64,000 bases of DNA from Thermomicrobium sp. 4228-Ro (GCF_026241205.1 NZ_JAPFQM010000001.1:1302001-1366000); one strand, 5' to 3'. Counted from the first letter of the stretch, positions 37,343 to 47,328 are shown. The notes: generated by a model from the letters alone, not told the origin. Program-made: numbers and translations.

Positions 37343-39577
37343 TCACACCTCGACTGCTGCAGCCTCTTCCGCGGGGCGGTAGCTACAGGACGAGCAGTGG
37401 ACGCTTTCCTGGCCACGGCGCTGGCTGACGACGAGGAGCCCACCGCACTGGGGACACCGCTCACCGGTCGGCCGCTCCCAGCTCACGAAGGTGCACTCAG
37501 GATACCGGCTGCAGCCGTAGAAGATGCGACCCTTCTTGCTCCGCCGCTGGACGAGCTCACCCTCGCCGCACTGCGGGCAGGTGACACCGATCTTCTCGAG
37601 CAGCGGCCGCTTGTTCTTGCACTCGGGGAAGCCGGAGCAGGAGAGGAACCGGCCGTACCGGCTCTCCTTGATCACCATCGGCCGCCCGCACAGCTCGCAG
37701 GCTTCGTCCGTCGGCTGATCGGCGATCCGCACGCGCTCGATATTCCGCTCGGCCGCTTCCACCTGTCGGTGGAACGGTTCGTAGAACTCCCGCACCACCG
37801 GTACCCACTCGCGCTCGCCCGAGGCGATCTCGTCCAGCTCTTCCTCCAGGCGAGAGGTGAAGGTGACGTCGACGACGTCCGGGAAGTGCTGGACGAGGAG
37901 ATCGGTCACCAGCGTACCGAGCTCGGTCGGTACCAGCTTGCGGTCTTCGACGACCACGTACCGGCGCTGCTTGAGCGTCTCGATCGTCGGCGCGTAGGTG
38001 CTCGGCCGGCCGATACCGAGTTCTTCGAGCGTCTTGACCAGCGTCGCCTCGGTGTAGCGCGGTGGCGGCTGCGTGAAGTGCTGCTCCGGCCGGACAGCCA
38101 GCAGGCGCAGCCGTTCTCCCTCTGTGAGCGGCGGCAATGGCCGCTGGTCGAGTTCGTCCGTTTCCTCCTCGTCACGTCCCTCGCGGTAGACGACGAGGAA
38201 ACCGGGGAAGCGCACCACCGAGCCGCTCGCCCGCAGGAGATAGGGCGCATCACTGCCGGCCTCTGGGCCAGCTGCGATCTCGACCGTCACGGTGTCGTAG
38301 ACAGCTGGGGCCATCTGGCTGGCGATGAAACGCTCCCAGATGAGCCGGTAGAGCTGGTACTGACGTGGTGTGAGGTACGGACGTACCGACTCCGGGTCGC
38401 GCGCTGGATCGGTCGGCCGGATCGCCTCGTGCGCTTCCTGTGCTCCTTTGGCCTTCTTGGCGTAGACGGGGGGCCGTTCGGGCAGGAAGTCGGTACCCCA
38501 GCGCGCAGCGATCACCTCGCGGGCCCGTTCTTGTGCAGAGGCCGCGACCTGTGTCGAGTCCGTGCGCATATAGGTGATGAGACCGACGCTGCCCTCCGGG
38601 CCGAGTTCCACGCCCTCGTAGAGCTGCTGGGCCAGCTGCATCGTGAGGCTGACCGGAAAGCGCAGCTTCCGTCCAGCTTCCTGCTGCAGCGTGCTTGTCG
38701 TGAACGGTGGGGCGGGTCGTCGCTGCTTCTGACGCTCTTTGACCGAGACGACCCAGTACCGGGCAGCCTCCAGCTCGCGCGCGACGGCCTGGGCTGTCTC
38801 CTCGTTCGGCAGTTCTGGCTTTTCTCCCCGGATGCGTGCCAGCGACGCAGTGAACGGTGTCGGCTCGCGCGCACCGTTCACTTCCGGTACGAGGTCGACG
38901 TCGATCGTCCAATATTCTTGCGGCACGAACGACTGGATCTCGCGTTCCCGATCGACGACGAGGCGCAAGGCGACCGACTGGACACGCCCGGCCGAGAGAC
39001 CACCCTTGACCTTCCGCCAGAGGAGGGGGCTGATCTCGTAGCCGACCAGACGGTCGAGCACCCGGCGCGCCTGCTGCGCGTTGACAAGCCGCATGTCGAT
39101 CCCGCGCGGATGCGCCAGCGCCTCGCGGATCGCGTCCTCGGTAATCTCGTGGAAGACGATCCGCCGCACCGGCTTGTCGTGCGCTTGCGTCGCCTCGATG
39201 AGGTGCCAGGCGATCGCCTCGCCCTCGCGGTCCGGGTCGGTCGCCAGGATCAACTCGCGTGCCTTCTGCACGCTTTCTTTGAGTTCCTTGACGACCGGCT
39301 GCTTCTCCTTCAGTACCGTGTAGGTCGGCTGGAAGTCGTGCGCGACGTCGACACCGAGCTTGCTCTTCGGCAGGTCGCGCACGTGCCCCATCGAGGCCTT
39401 CACCGTGTACAACGGCCCCAGGAACCGGCTGATCGTCCGCGCCTTGGCCGGTGACTCGACGATGACGAGCGCCTTCCCCTCCGCACTCGCCGTGCTACCG
39501 GTCGTGCGCGTCGTCACCTGCTTCGTGCTTCCCTTCTTCGCTGTCGTCTTCTTCGTCGTTTTCTTCTTCGTTGCCAT
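37343..39577 (-). CDS. topA: DNA topoisomerase I
   Basis: Type IA topoisomerase (744 aa) that relaxes negative supercoils. A lysine/threonine-rich tail (residues 4-20) comes before the TOPRIM domain (VIVESPAKA, DPDREGEA at 114-121). Active-site Tyr336 is in ITYMRTDST. Three C-terminal zinc ribbons follow (CELC...C, CPQC...C, CPQC...C). The basic tail is unusual compared with E. coli and may help DNA binding. GAGGGGGACG precedes the ATG. Confidence 0.96.
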   Translation of the reverse strand: MATKKKTTKKTTAKKGSTKQVTTRTTGSTASAEGKALVIVESPAKARTISRFLGPLYTVKASMGHVRDLPKSKLGVDVAHDFQPTYTVLKEKQPVVKELKESVQKARELILATDPDREGEAIAWHLIEATQAHDKPVRRIVFHEITEDAIREALAHPRGIDMRLVNAQQARRVLDRLVGYEISPLLWRKVKGGLSAGRVQSVALRLVVDREREIQSFVPQEYWTIDVDLVPEVNGAREPTPFTASLARIRGEKPELPNEETAQAVARELEAARYWVVSVKERQKQRRPAPPFTTSTLQQEAGRKLRFPVSLTMQLAQQLYEGVELGPEGSVGLITYMRTDSTQVAASAQERAREVIAARWGTDFLPERPPVYAKKAKGAQEAHEAIRPTDPARDPESVRPYLTPRQYQLYRLIWERFIASQMAPAVYDTVTVEIAAGPEAGSDAPYLLRASGSVVRFPGFLVVYREGRDEEETDELDQRPLPPLTEGERLRLLAVRPEQHFTQPPPRYTEATLVKTLEELGIGRPSTYAPTIETLKQRRYVVVEDRKLVPTELGTLVTDLLVQHFPDVVDVTFTSRLEEELDEIASGEREWVPVVREFYEPFHRQVEAAERNIERVRIADQPTDEACELCGRPMVIKESRYGRFLSCSGFPECKNKRPLLEKIGVTCPQCGEGELVQRRSKKGRIFYGCSRYPECTFVSWERPTGERCPQCGGLLVVSQRRGQESVHCSSCSYRPAEEAAAVEV

Positions 39578-39625
39578 CGTCCCCCTCTATGGATGTCTCG
39601 GCAACCAGTGCCTGCTCCACGAGCC

Positions 39626-40699
39626 TCAGAGCAGGTCGTGCCGCCCGAGTTCTTCGAGACGACGGACCACCTCGCGGACCGCTTGTGCCCGCGAGCGGTG
39701 TGCGACCAGCAGCACGTCATCGGTGTCGACGACCACCAGGTCCTCGACGCCGAGCGTCACCACCAGTCGACGGCCGCCATAGATGAGCGTAGCACGGGTG
39801 TCCAGTCCCAGGTGCTCGCAACCCAGCACGACCGAATCGTCGGCATCGTCTGCCAGGAGGTGCGCGAGCCCATGCCAGTCACCGAGATCGGCCCAGCCAA
39901 AGTCGGCGGGAACGACTGCGACCTCGTCGGCCCGTTCCATGATACCGTGATCGATGGTGATTTCCGGTATCCGCGGCCAGTACTCGGCAAAACACTGCTC
40001 GGCCTCCGGAGCATCCCAGCAGGCCGCGATCGCTGCTAGCGGTGCGTACACGTCCGGGAGCAGGCGACGGAGCGTCTCGAGAAAGCTATCGACGCGCCAG
40101 AGAAACATGCTCGCGTTCCAGCAGTATTCCCCGGAACGCACGTATTCCTCGGCGGTCGCCCGGTCCGGTTTCTCCTTGAACTGCTGGACCCGGTGGACCG
40201 TCAACCCTTCCGCGGTGAGGAGCGGTTCCCCAACTCGGATATAGCCGTACCCAGTCTCCGGATAGCGGGCCGGTACCCCGATCGTGACCAGATAGCCCTC
40301 GCTGGCCGCTCGCAACCCGGCCCGAACCGCTCGCCGGAACGCTTCCGGGTCGGCCACGTAGTGGTCGGCGGCGAACGAGCCCATCAGCGCACTGGGGCTG
40401 TGCCGGGCGATGAGGAACGCTGCCAGGCCGATCGCCGGACCGGTACCCCGCGGAGACGGTTCGGCGATGATCCGGTCAGCGGGCAGCTCGGGGAGGTGTT
40501 CGCGGACCGCTGCGACATGCGCCGCGCCGGTGACGACGAAGCAATGGTGCGCAGGGACGAGCGGCCGCAGGCGTTCCCAGGTCGCCTGCAGCATCGATTG
40601 CGGACCCGGAAGCGGCAGCAAGAACTTGGGTCGGTTGCGGCGGCTGGCTGGCCAGAGGCGCGTGCCGCTTCCGCCAGCCGGTATCACGGCCCACATCAT
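39626..40699 (-). CDS. manC: Mannose-1-phosphate guanylyltransferase
   Basis: Makes GDP-mannose. 357 residues with the nucleotidyltransferase signature AGGSGTRLWPASR near the start, KFLLPLPG, FAADHYV, the sugar-binding FKEKPD, and FGWADLGDW. There is no C-terminal isomerase domain, so it is the single-function type. It could supply the glycosyltransferases at 34564 and 49338-53200. Coupled to dprA by a four-base overlap. Confidence 0.93.
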   Translation of the reverse strand: MMWAVIPAGGSGTRLWPASRRNRPKFLLPLPGPQSMLQATWERLRPLVPAHHCFVVTGAAHVAAVREHLPELPADRIIAEPSPRGTGPAIGLAAFLIARHSPSALMGSFAADHYVADPEAFRRAVRAGLRAASEGYLVTIGVPARYPETGYGYIRVGEPLLTAEGLTVHRVQQFKEKPDRATAEEYVRSGEYCWNASMFLWRVDSFLETLRRLLPDVYAPLAAIAACWDAPEAEQCFAEYWPRIPEITIDHGIMERADEVAVVPADFGWADLGDWHGLAHLLADDADDSVVLGCEHLGLDTRATLIYGGRRLVVTLGVEDLVVVDTDDVLLVAHRSRAQAVREVVRRLEELGRHDLL

Positions 40700-41799
40700 C
40701 GCTTGCCTCCTCTCGCCAGCGCGGGTACGGCGAGCGCGTAATGCTGTGCACCGAGGTGCGTGACCAGTCCTTCCAGTTGCAGTTCGAGCAGGAGCGCGCT
40801 CAGCTGTGCGATACCCATTCCGACCTCCGCTGCGAGCTCGTCGATGTGCTTCGGCTCGGTACCGAGTGCAGCGAAGACCGGTCGGGCGTGCTCCGGAACG
40901 ACTGGCGGCGTCGCGAGCGGGAGCTGTCGCGCCTCGAGCTGCAGATCCGCGAGTACGTCCTGGGCCGAGCCGACCGGTATCGCCCCCTCGCGCAGGAGCC
41001 GGACGATGCCTGCTGCTCCGCTCGAGAAGATCGGTCCGGGTACGGCGTAGACAGTGCGGTTCTGGTCGAGCGCGAAGTTGGCCGTGATGAGTGCCCCGCT
41101 CCGCTCGGGCGCTTCGACGACGATCACTCCGAGCGAGAGGCCGCTGATGATCCGGTTCCGGATCGGGAAGTTACCGGCATGCGGCGGCGTTCCCGGCAGG
41201 AACTCCGTCACCAGCGCTCCCTGTTCGGCGATCCGCTGAGCCAGGAAACGATGCCCAGCCGGATAGACGACATCGATCCCTGTTCCCAGCACGGCGACCG
41301 TCCGTCCGCCGGCATCGAGCGCTGCCTCGTGCGCTGCCCGGTCGATACCTCGCGCCAGCCCGCTCACGACGGTTACACCAGCCTGGGCGAACTCGGTGGC
41401 GAACGTCCGGGCGACCTGCACACCGTAGCTCGATGCCTGCCGCGTGCCGACCAGCGCGACCGCCCGCGAGTCCGCCGGCTCGATCGTACCCTTCACGAAG
41501 AGTGCGAGCGGTGGGCTCGCGATTTCGCGCAGGAGCGGCGGATATTCCTCGTCCGGATAGACGAGAACCCGGGCACCGGCCCGCTCGGCCGCCTCGAGAA
41601 TCCGGTGGGGAAGGCCGGCACGGCGCGCAGCGACCAGGCGAGCGAGCGGCCCTTCCGGTAGGCCGAGTGCCCGCAGCTCGGCTTCCGGCGCGTTCCAGGC
41701 TTCCTGTACTGTCCCGTAGTGCGCGAGCAACCGTTCCAGCCTTTGCAGGCTGATCCTCTCGATCGCATGGAAACCGAGCCAGGCGACACGCGCGTCCAT
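40696..41799 (-). CDS. dprA: DNA processing protein DprA (recombination mediator)
   Basis: DprA/Smf protects incoming single-stranded DNA and loads RecA in transformation. 367 aa: HhH-like N-terminus, Rossmann-like core (ALVGTRQASSYG, GLARGIDRAAH, FPIRNRIISGLS, SGALITANFALDQNR), and a C-terminal winged-helix domain. GGAGG lies six bases before ATG 41799; the open frame further upstream has no similarity. No other competence genes are in the window. Confidence 0.93.
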   Translation of the reverse strand: MDARVAWLGFHAIERISLQRLERLLAHYGTVQEAWNAPEAELRALGLPEGPLARLVAARRAGLPHRILEAAERAGARVLVYPDEEYPPLLREIASPPLALFVKGTIEPADSRAVALVGTRQASSYGVQVARTFATEFAQAGVTVVSGLARGIDRAAHEAALDAGGRTVAVLGTGIDVVYPAGHRFLAQRIAEQGALVTEFLPGTPPHAGNFPIRNRIISGLSLGVIVVEAPERSGALITANFALDQNRTVYAVPGPIFSSGAAGIVRLLREGAIPVGSAQDVLADLQLEARQLPLATPPVVPEHARPVFAALGTEPKHIDELAAEVGMGIAQLSALLLELQLEGLVTHLGAQHYALAVPALARGGKR

Positions 41800-41903
41800 C
41801 CCGCGCCTCCCGAACGTGTGCGGAATCCTACCAGCCGGCTGAACACAGCGTCGACGTCTGGGCCTGTTCGATGACTGGTACACTCGACATCGGGAGGAGG
41901 CCG

Positions 41904-42626
41904 ATGGCCCGCATCATGCTCGTCGAAGACGACGAAACGTTGCAGGTAACCATCCGGTACAACCTGGAGCGGGCTGGCCACGACGTGATCGTCCTGTCCG
42001 ACGGCGAGGCTGCGTTGGAACGGGCTCCAGCGCTCCGGTCCGACCTCGTTATTCTCGACGTCATGCTTCCCGGCCTCGACGGCTTCGAAGTCTGTCGACG
42101 CTTGCGCGAGCAGAGCACGGTACCGATTCTGATCCTGACAGCCCGCGACGACGAGATCGACCGGGTGCTCGGTCTGGAACTCGGTGCTGACGACTATCTG
42201 ACCAAACCGTTCTCGATGCGCGAGCTGCTTGCCCGTGTCAAGGCCCTGCTCCGTCGACGCGAGCTGCTCGCGCGCGAACTGCGGAGCGAACCGGCAACCG
42301 GCGATGTCTTGACGGTTGGCCCGCTCCGGATCGATCTCGCGCAGCGGCGTGTCTGGCGCGGGACACAAGAGATCACGCTCAAGCCGCGCGAGTTCGACTT
42401 GCTCGTCTACCTGGCGCGACATCGCGAACGCGTCTGTCGTTCCGAGGAAATCCTTCGGGCCGTTTGGGGTTACGAAACGTTCGGTGATCATCGCACACTG
42501 GCTGTCCACGTCCACGGGTTGCGCGAGAAGCTCGAGGACGATCCGCGCCAACCGCGGCTGATCGAGACCGTTCGTGGCGTCGGATACCGTCTGACGGTGC
42601 GGCACGTACAAGCGATGGCGCGCTGA
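41904..42626 (+). CDS. OmpR/PhoB-family response regulator
   Basis: 240 residues: receiver domain with Asp52 as phosphoacceptor (VILDVMLPGLDG), Thr79 and Lys101 (YLTKPF), then a winged-helix effector (LKPREFDLLVYLARHRERV, GYETFGDHRTLAVHVHGLREKLE, GVGYRL). GGGAGGAGG precedes the ATG. Paired with the histidine kinase 67 bases downstream. PhoB-like by layout; no phosphate genes are nearby to confirm. Confidence 0.93.
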   Translation: MARIMLVEDDETLQVTIRYNLERAGHDVIVLSDGEAALERAPALRSDLVILDVMLPGLDGFEVCRRLREQSTVPILILTARDDEIDRVLGLELGADDYLTKPFSMRELLARVKALLRRRELLARELRSEPATGDVLTVGPLRIDLAQRRVWRGTQEITLKPREFDLLVYLARHRERVCRSEEILRAVWGYETFGDHRTLAVHVHGLREKLEDDPRQPRLIETVRGVGYRLTVRHVQAMAR

Positions 42627-42693
42627 GTGCCATCGGTTCGTCACACGCCCACCGACTTCTCCCGTTTACACTCGCATCTGAGGGCGGAGAGCG

Positions 42694-43959
42694 ATGTGGA
42701 CACTCCTGCTCGCAGTTGGACTCGGAATGCTCGCCGGTGCGCTCATGGTCTGGGCCTGGCAGCGCTGGTCGCTGCACGAGCGCCTGGCGGCAGCGCTCGA
42801 TCGGCTCCGGCGCGAACACCCGTCGGTGGCCCCGCTCCAGCGCCCACTCCTCGGCGACGATGCGCTCGATGCGCTCCTGAACCAGCTCGGCGAGTCCTTT
42901 CGCTACCTCGAACGCGAACTGGAGCAGGCCCAGGCACGCCAGCACCAGCTGGCTGCGCTCTTCGACCACCTGAGCGACGGTGTCGTCCTGATCGATCCGG
43001 AGGGACGTGTCGTTGGACTGAACCGGGCGGCTCGGAACCTTCTGGCCGGCGCACGCGACAGCGCTGTCGGGCGGCCGTATCCGGAGGTGGTGCGTGACTA
43101 CGAGCTGAACGAGCTCGTTGCCCAGGCACTCGCCGGGTCGGATACGCAGCCGGGGCGTTTCGTCGAACTCGGACGCCCCCGGCGTAGTGTCCAGGCGCTG
43201 GCCTCCGTGCTTCACGGTGCCGAGCAGCCGCTGGTCACGCTCGTCCTGCGCGACATCACCGAACTGCGGCGGACGGAGACGATCCGCCGTGACTTCGTGG
43301 CCAACGTCTCGCACGACCTCCGCACGCCGCTTGCTGCATTGCAGGCGCTGGTCGACACACTCCTCGACGGAGCGCTCGCTGACCGTGCAGTAGCCGAGGA
43401 CTTTCTGCGCCGCATCGCGACCGAGGTCGAACACCTGACCCGTCTGGTGAGCCAGCTCCTGGAGCTGACCAAGGCCGAAAGTGGCCAACTGCATCTCGCT
43501 CGCGTACTGACCGACCTGGTGACGCTCGCGCGTTCGACGCTCGAGCGGTTTCGTCCCCGAGCGGACGCCAAACGGATCAGGCTCGAACTGGTGGCTGACG
43601 ATCGATTACCGCCCGTTCCCTGCGATCCCGACCGGATCGTCCAGGTACTGGCGAACATGCTCGATAACGCGCTGAAATTCACGCCAGAGGACGGCTGCGT
43701 GCGGCTCGAACTCGCGCGTGACGAGAATGCAGTGCATGTCCGCGTCCGCGACACTGGCCCGGGTATTCCGAGCGAGGAGATCGACCGCGTCTTCGAGCGG
43801 TTCTTCAAGGGCGACCGGGCTCGCTCGAGTTCTGGCAGTGGGCTGGGGCTAGCGATCGCGAAGCATCTCGTACAGCTCCACGGTGGTCGTGTCTGGGCCG
43901 AGAACGCACCAGAGGGTGGTGCGGTCGTCGGCTTTACGTTACCGCTGGCACGCGACTGA
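42694..43959 (+). CDS. PhoR-like sensor histidine kinase
   Basis: 421 residues. One N-terminal membrane helix (about 3-22), a coiled linker, a PAS domain (about 85-190, FDHLSDGVVLIDPEGRV), the HisKA domain with His207 in SHDLRTPL, and HATPase_c with NALKFTPEDG, DTGPGIP and GSGLGLAIAKHLV. With no large extracellular domain, it probably senses in the membrane or cytoplasm, as PhoR does. Forms an operon with the regulator upstream. Confidence 0.92.
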   Translation: MWTLLLAVGLGMLAGALMVWAWQRWSLHERLAAALDRLRREHPSVAPLQRPLLGDDALDALLNQLGESFRYLERELEQAQARQHQLAALFDHLSDGVVLIDPEGRVVGLNRAARNLLAGARDSAVGRPYPEVVRDYELNELVAQALAGSDTQPGRFVELGRPRRSVQALASVLHGAEQPLVTLVLRDITELRRTETIRRDFVANVSHDLRTPLAALQALVDTLLDGALADRAVAEDFLRRIATEVEHLTRLVSQLLELTKAESGQLHLARVLTDLVTLARSTLERFRPRADAKRIRLELVADDRLPPVPCDPDRIVQVLANMLDNALKFTPEDGCVRLELARDENAVHVRVRDTGPGIPSEEIDRVFERFFKGDRARSSSGSGLGLAIAKHLVQLHGGRVWAENAPEGGAVVGFTLPLARD

Positions 43960-44309
43960 CGTGCCGAACATTCATGGCTCCGCAAACTCCTTGGCCACGC
44001 CTGCTGGTATCGTCGGGGTGGGTCGAACGGAGCACGCAGTCTCGCGCAGCCCCGTACTCCTCCTCACGACCGGACGGTGCCGAGCCCCCACCGGCACCGT
44101 CCGTTTTCGTCTACCCCCTGAGCGGCTCGCGTGGGGCACTGAAACCGTACCCGTTCCTCGATCGTCATACCATTGAGAGCGGCTGGAGCCGGGTGTCTCG
44201 GTGAGCGCTCCGCACCGGTGTTTTCTCGAAAGAGCGGGTGACTGCTGCACCTCGTCCTAGCCAGGCTGGTACCGAACCGAGCAGTCAGTCACAGGGAAGG
44301 AGGTCACCC
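43960..44309 (+). other. Intergenic region between the two-component pair and the surface protein
   Basis: A 350-base gap. It contains the strong terminator at 44071-44107. After that, no gene, tRNA or convincing promoter is seen; the surface protein must have a promoter between about 44108 and 44290 that I cannot place. Confidence 0.5.
44071..44107 (+). terminator. Intrinsic terminator after the histidine kinase
   Basis: Perfect 12-bp stem CGGACGGTGCCG / CGGCACCGTCCG with a nine-base loop, followed at once by TTTT. Confidence 0.9.
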
Positions 44310-45503
44310 ATGCGAACCGGTCGACGAGCGTCGCGGTTGCTCCGAATCGCTACGGCCCTCGTGCTCGCTGCGAGCAGTCTCGTGATGCTCGTGCCGAGCG
44401 TGTCTGCAGCGCCACCCCTCAGCGAGCAGCAATCCCGCGTCACGCTCGCTGCTGTCTATAACGGCGAAACATTGCCCGGCGGCTTCGGCCCGCTCTGGAG
44501 CACCGTCGTCGTCCAGAACCTCGAGGCTTTGCCGATCGAGATTCGCGTGCGGAACCAGCGCATCGGCGGTACCATCCAGGGCCCCTTCACGCTGGCACCA
44601 CGGGCGGCCCGGGCGTTCACCGCGGCGGAGCTGGCGGGGTTCGGCCTCGTGCCGAGCGGCGGCAGCGCCGGGTTGGTCATCGAAGCGAGCTTCACCGATA
44701 CGAGCCAGGCCATTCTCAGCGAACTCGGCATCTGCACGGTTGCCTGCAACCCAGCGATCGCCGTCGTCGAGAAGCATGGTGGGCCGAGCGCGCTCGGCAT
44801 CGACCTGCGCACGACGAGCGCCTTCCAGAGCGTCTCTGGCGCGACTGGGATCCGCGATGACGACTGGGAAGCGGCCAACTTCGGCCGTAACTGGGTTCTC
44901 CCGGTCGTCCAGACGAACAGCAACTGGCGCACGGTGATCAAGATCGCCAACCTGCGCAACCAGCTCAACCAGGTGACCGTCACGCTGCGGCGCTCGCGCG
45001 GTGTCACTGCCGGTGAACAGACCTACACGCTGAACCAGACGCTGAGTGCTGGCCAGACTTGGACGATCGATCTCTCCAGCGTTGTCCCGCCCGAATGGGT
45101 CGGTGCTGCCTTCGTCGATGCCACCTCGACCGGCGTCGCGGTCGTCGCGGAGCGGTACAAGCCGGAGTGGCGCATGCTGCTCACCAACGAGGGTGTGCCG
45201 CGTGTCACTGCAACGACGCGTTATGCGCCGATCGTCTTTCGCGATTTCAACAACTGGAACACCGGTATCACGGTGGTGAATCTCGACTCCTCCAACTCGA
45301 ACACCTTGACGTTCACCTACTTCGACCGGAACGGTGTAGCCCAGGTCGTGCCACCGGAACTTTCGACGATCACGCTCCAGCCGGGGAGAGCGCCTTCATC
45401 TATCGCCCGGATATCAGCGCCGTTCCGAGCGTCGACCCAGCTCGCGTCAATGCCGTCGTCATCAGTGGGCAGCGTCCGTTCGCCGCGGCGGTCGACGAGG
45501 TGA
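44310..45503 (+). CDS. Large secreted surface protein, N-terminal part before a frameshift
   Basis: From ATG 44310 (AAGGAGGT upstream) comes a signal peptide (RTGRRASRLLR, hydrophobic core, cut near VSAAPP), then long beta-rich repeats with many Asn, Thr and Val. Two blocks look alike: IEIRVRNQRIGG and VTVTLRRSRGV both follow an opening of the type W-x-TVV/TVI. The frame agrees with a beta-rich protein up to LQPG (about 45386). After that the read goes into unlikely sequence until the stop at 45503. The true continuation is in the -1 frame (45386-46774). With one base added in GGGG at 45383-45386 the protein would be about 821 residues. Function unknown, probably cell surface. Confidence 0.75.
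   Translation: MRTGRRASRLLRIATALVLAASSLVMLVPSVSAAPPLSEQQSRVTLAAVYNGETLPGGFGPLWSTVVVQNLEALPIEIRVRNQRIGGTIQGPFTLAPRAARAFTAAELAGFGLVPSGGSAGLVIEASFTDTSQAILSELGICTVACNPAIAVVEKHGGPSALGIDLRTTSAFQSVSGATGIRDDDWEAANFGRNWVLPVVQTNSNWRTVIKIANLRNQLNQVTVTLRRSRGVTAGEQTYTLNQTLSAGQTWTIDLSSVVPPEWVGAAFVDATSTGVAVVAERYKPEWRMLLTNEGVPRVTATTRYAPIVFRDFNNWNTGITVVNLDSSNSNTLTFTYFDRNGVAQVVPPELSTITLQPGRAPSSIARISAPFRASTQLASMPSSSVGSVRSPRRSTR
45383..45386 (+). other. Frameshift point in a G4 run of the surface protein gene
   Basis: Reading the run as GGGGG would restore one open frame: ...LQPG|ESAFIYRPD.... The sequence thus lacks one G relative to an intact gene. It may be a natural mutation, phase variation by slippage in a short G tract, or a sequencing error. 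Confidence 0.8.
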
Positions 45504-46774
45504 AGTATCGAGCCGGCCCAGGACAGGGCCAGGCGATGAGCTATATTGCGCCGGCAGCCCCCGACTTCTCCGGGAGCAAGCAGAGCTGGTCGGCGGCTGA
45601 AACGCAGTCCGCGACTGCTGGGCAGGTTACCGGTCGGGCCTGGTTCACGCACACGCTGGCCTTGCCGCTGTTCCAGGTGGGTGACACGAACGGCCAGGGT
45701 GACATCAGCGGCTTCACGCTCTTCAATCCGACCAGCCGGCAGCAGCTGGCTAATGTCCAGATCCTGAGCGCGAGCGGGGCCGCAGTGCCGCCCAGCCAGG
45801 TGGGTACCAGCGAGAATCCAGTGCTCGTCGCCGTACCAGCCGGTGGCTACGCCGTCATCTACCCGTACCCGACCGACTTCGGGACGACCTTCACGAGCGT
45901 GCCGCGTAATTTCACCGGGACGGCCCTGGTCGGCGTCACCGACGGGGCGGGCAGCGGGAGCGGCTTCCTTGTCGGCGTCTCGAACGTCGTCAACTACCAG
46001 GTCGCTGGTGACGGCTCGGGCGTCTTCGTCCTCACGCCGACCCGCCACCCGGCACTCACGCTCGAGAACTTCGCCCTCCGCCTCGAGCCGAGTGTCACGC
46101 TGGCCAAGACCGGCGAGGAGGTCACCCTGACCGCCACGCTCACCGCGGACGGCTCGCCGCTCGAGGGCCGCACGATCCGCTTCCGTGTCAGCAGCGAGGG
46201 TTCTCCCGACCCCGCGACCGGGTCGGCGACGACCGACAGCGACGGTCGAGCCTCGTTCGCCTTCAGCAACGACACCGCCGTGACGAACACGGTGACCGCC
46301 TGGTGGGATATCAACCAGAACGGTCTGCAAGACGTCGGCGAGCTGGCCGACACGAGCCAGGTGACGTGGGTGGCGACCGTCAGCGGTGAGCTGACACTTC
46401 AGGGCGGTGTGAGCGGCTCGGCTCCGAACTACACCGTACCGGCGTCCAGCCTCGCCGGGAGCGGAACGGTTACTACCCAGGCCCGCTGTGACCTCGACCC
46501 CAATACGCCGACCGGTATCCCGGTGCTCTTGCACTTCGAGAGCACCGGCGGTGCGACAGCCCGCTGGGGCGGAGCGCCGACCGCGAGCACGTCCGGCACC
46601 ACCGCCGTGGTGACGAGCGGTGCGAACAACGTCGCGACAGCGAACCTGATCCTGGTCGATGGGAGTGCGGGGAACACCTACACCGTCACCTGCTACCTCG
46701 ACTACGGCGCGACCGGCGTGCTGGAGAGCACCGATCCGTTGCTCGACACCGTGACGATCGAGGTCACGAGCTGA
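45386..46774 (+). pseudogene. C-terminal part of the frameshifted surface protein (Ig-like domain)
   Basis: About 462 residues in the -1 frame relative to the first part; it has no ribosome-binding site of its own (first ATG at 45536). Beta-rich, with an invasin/Big-1-like domain near the middle: LAKTGEEVTLTATLTADGSP, then TIRFRVSSEG, TTDSDGRASFAF, then VTAWWDINQNGLQD. The C-terminal third is Thr/Ser/Ala-rich and has single cysteines at CDLDP and CYLDY. No sorting motif or membrane anchor is seen. Followed by a strong terminator, so the gene was a functional unit. Confidence 0.7.
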
Positions 46775-46787
46775 TCACAGGCGAGCG

Positions 46788-46816
46788 ACCGCCCCGGGGC
46801 TATCCCGGGGCGGTTT
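46788..46816 (+). terminator. Intrinsic terminator after the surface protein gene
   Basis: 11-bp stem ACCGCCCCGGG / CCCGGGGCGGT, loop GCTAT, then TTT (two of them beyond the stem). Confidence 0.85.
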
Positions 46817-46914
46817 GCTTCCCGGGCCAGCTCCGCTACAATCGGCGCGGTGTGCAGCGCGGTCGCCCGCGCGCCACTGGACGGGAAGGAAGCGAGGGAG
46901 AGGAGCGGATCGCG

Positions 46915-47277
46915 ATGGCTACTGCCCAGCGCCAGTCGTCGGCCTTCTGGGACTACGTCGCCGCGCTCGTCATGGTCATCGGGCTCTGGATCGCGGCGTC
47001 CCCCTATGTCATTCCCGATGCCTGGCTCTACGACGTGACCCGCCTGAGCGCGACCTTCTTCGGCGGCTGTATCGTCATGTTCGCGATCGCTGAGCTGGCG
47101 CTCTCGCCAGGCCTCCGCTGGGTCGGACTGGCCAACGTCCCGACCGGCCTCTGGATCGCCGCCGCACCCTTCGTCAGCGGCGAGACGGCCGTCAGCGCGA
47201 TGGTCGTGAGCTGCGTCGTCGCCGGGATCGCGGTCGCCGTGCTCAGTCTGGCCAGCGTCGTGTTCGCCCGCCGCTGA
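46915..47277 (+). CDS. SPW-repeat membrane protein
   Basis: 120 residues, four membrane helices in two similar halves: WDYVAALVMVIGLWIAASPYV and WVGLANVPTGLWIAAAPFV, the duplicated motif of SPW-repeat proteins. In these, the Ser-Pro-Trp triplet is SPY and APF here. The function of the family is not known. ATG 46915; GGAGAGGAGCGG lies upstream. A terminator follows on both sides, so it is a single-gene unit. Confidence 0.8.
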   Translation: MATAQRQSSAFWDYVAALVMVIGLWIAASPYVIPDAWLYDVTRLSATFFGGCIVMFAIAELALSPGLRWVGLANVPTGLWIAAAPFVSGETAVSAMVVSCVVAGIAVAVLSLASVVFARR

Positions 47278-47305
47278 ATGGAGCGCATCCGCGCAACGAC
47301 TGTCG

Positions 47306-47328
47306 GCCGCCGTACCCGCGGCGGCTTT
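47306..47328 (+). terminator. Terminator after the SPW-repeat gene
   Basis: Stem GCCGCCG / CGGCGGC with a six-base loop (TACCCG) and TTT. Confidence 0.75.

Noticed and set aside
45317-46534. 405-codon open frame on the minus strand opposite the surface protein
   Set aside because: Shadow of a GC-rich gene: the plus strand has the beta-rich Ig-like protein and the terminator; the minus-strand product is Arg-rich with no motif.
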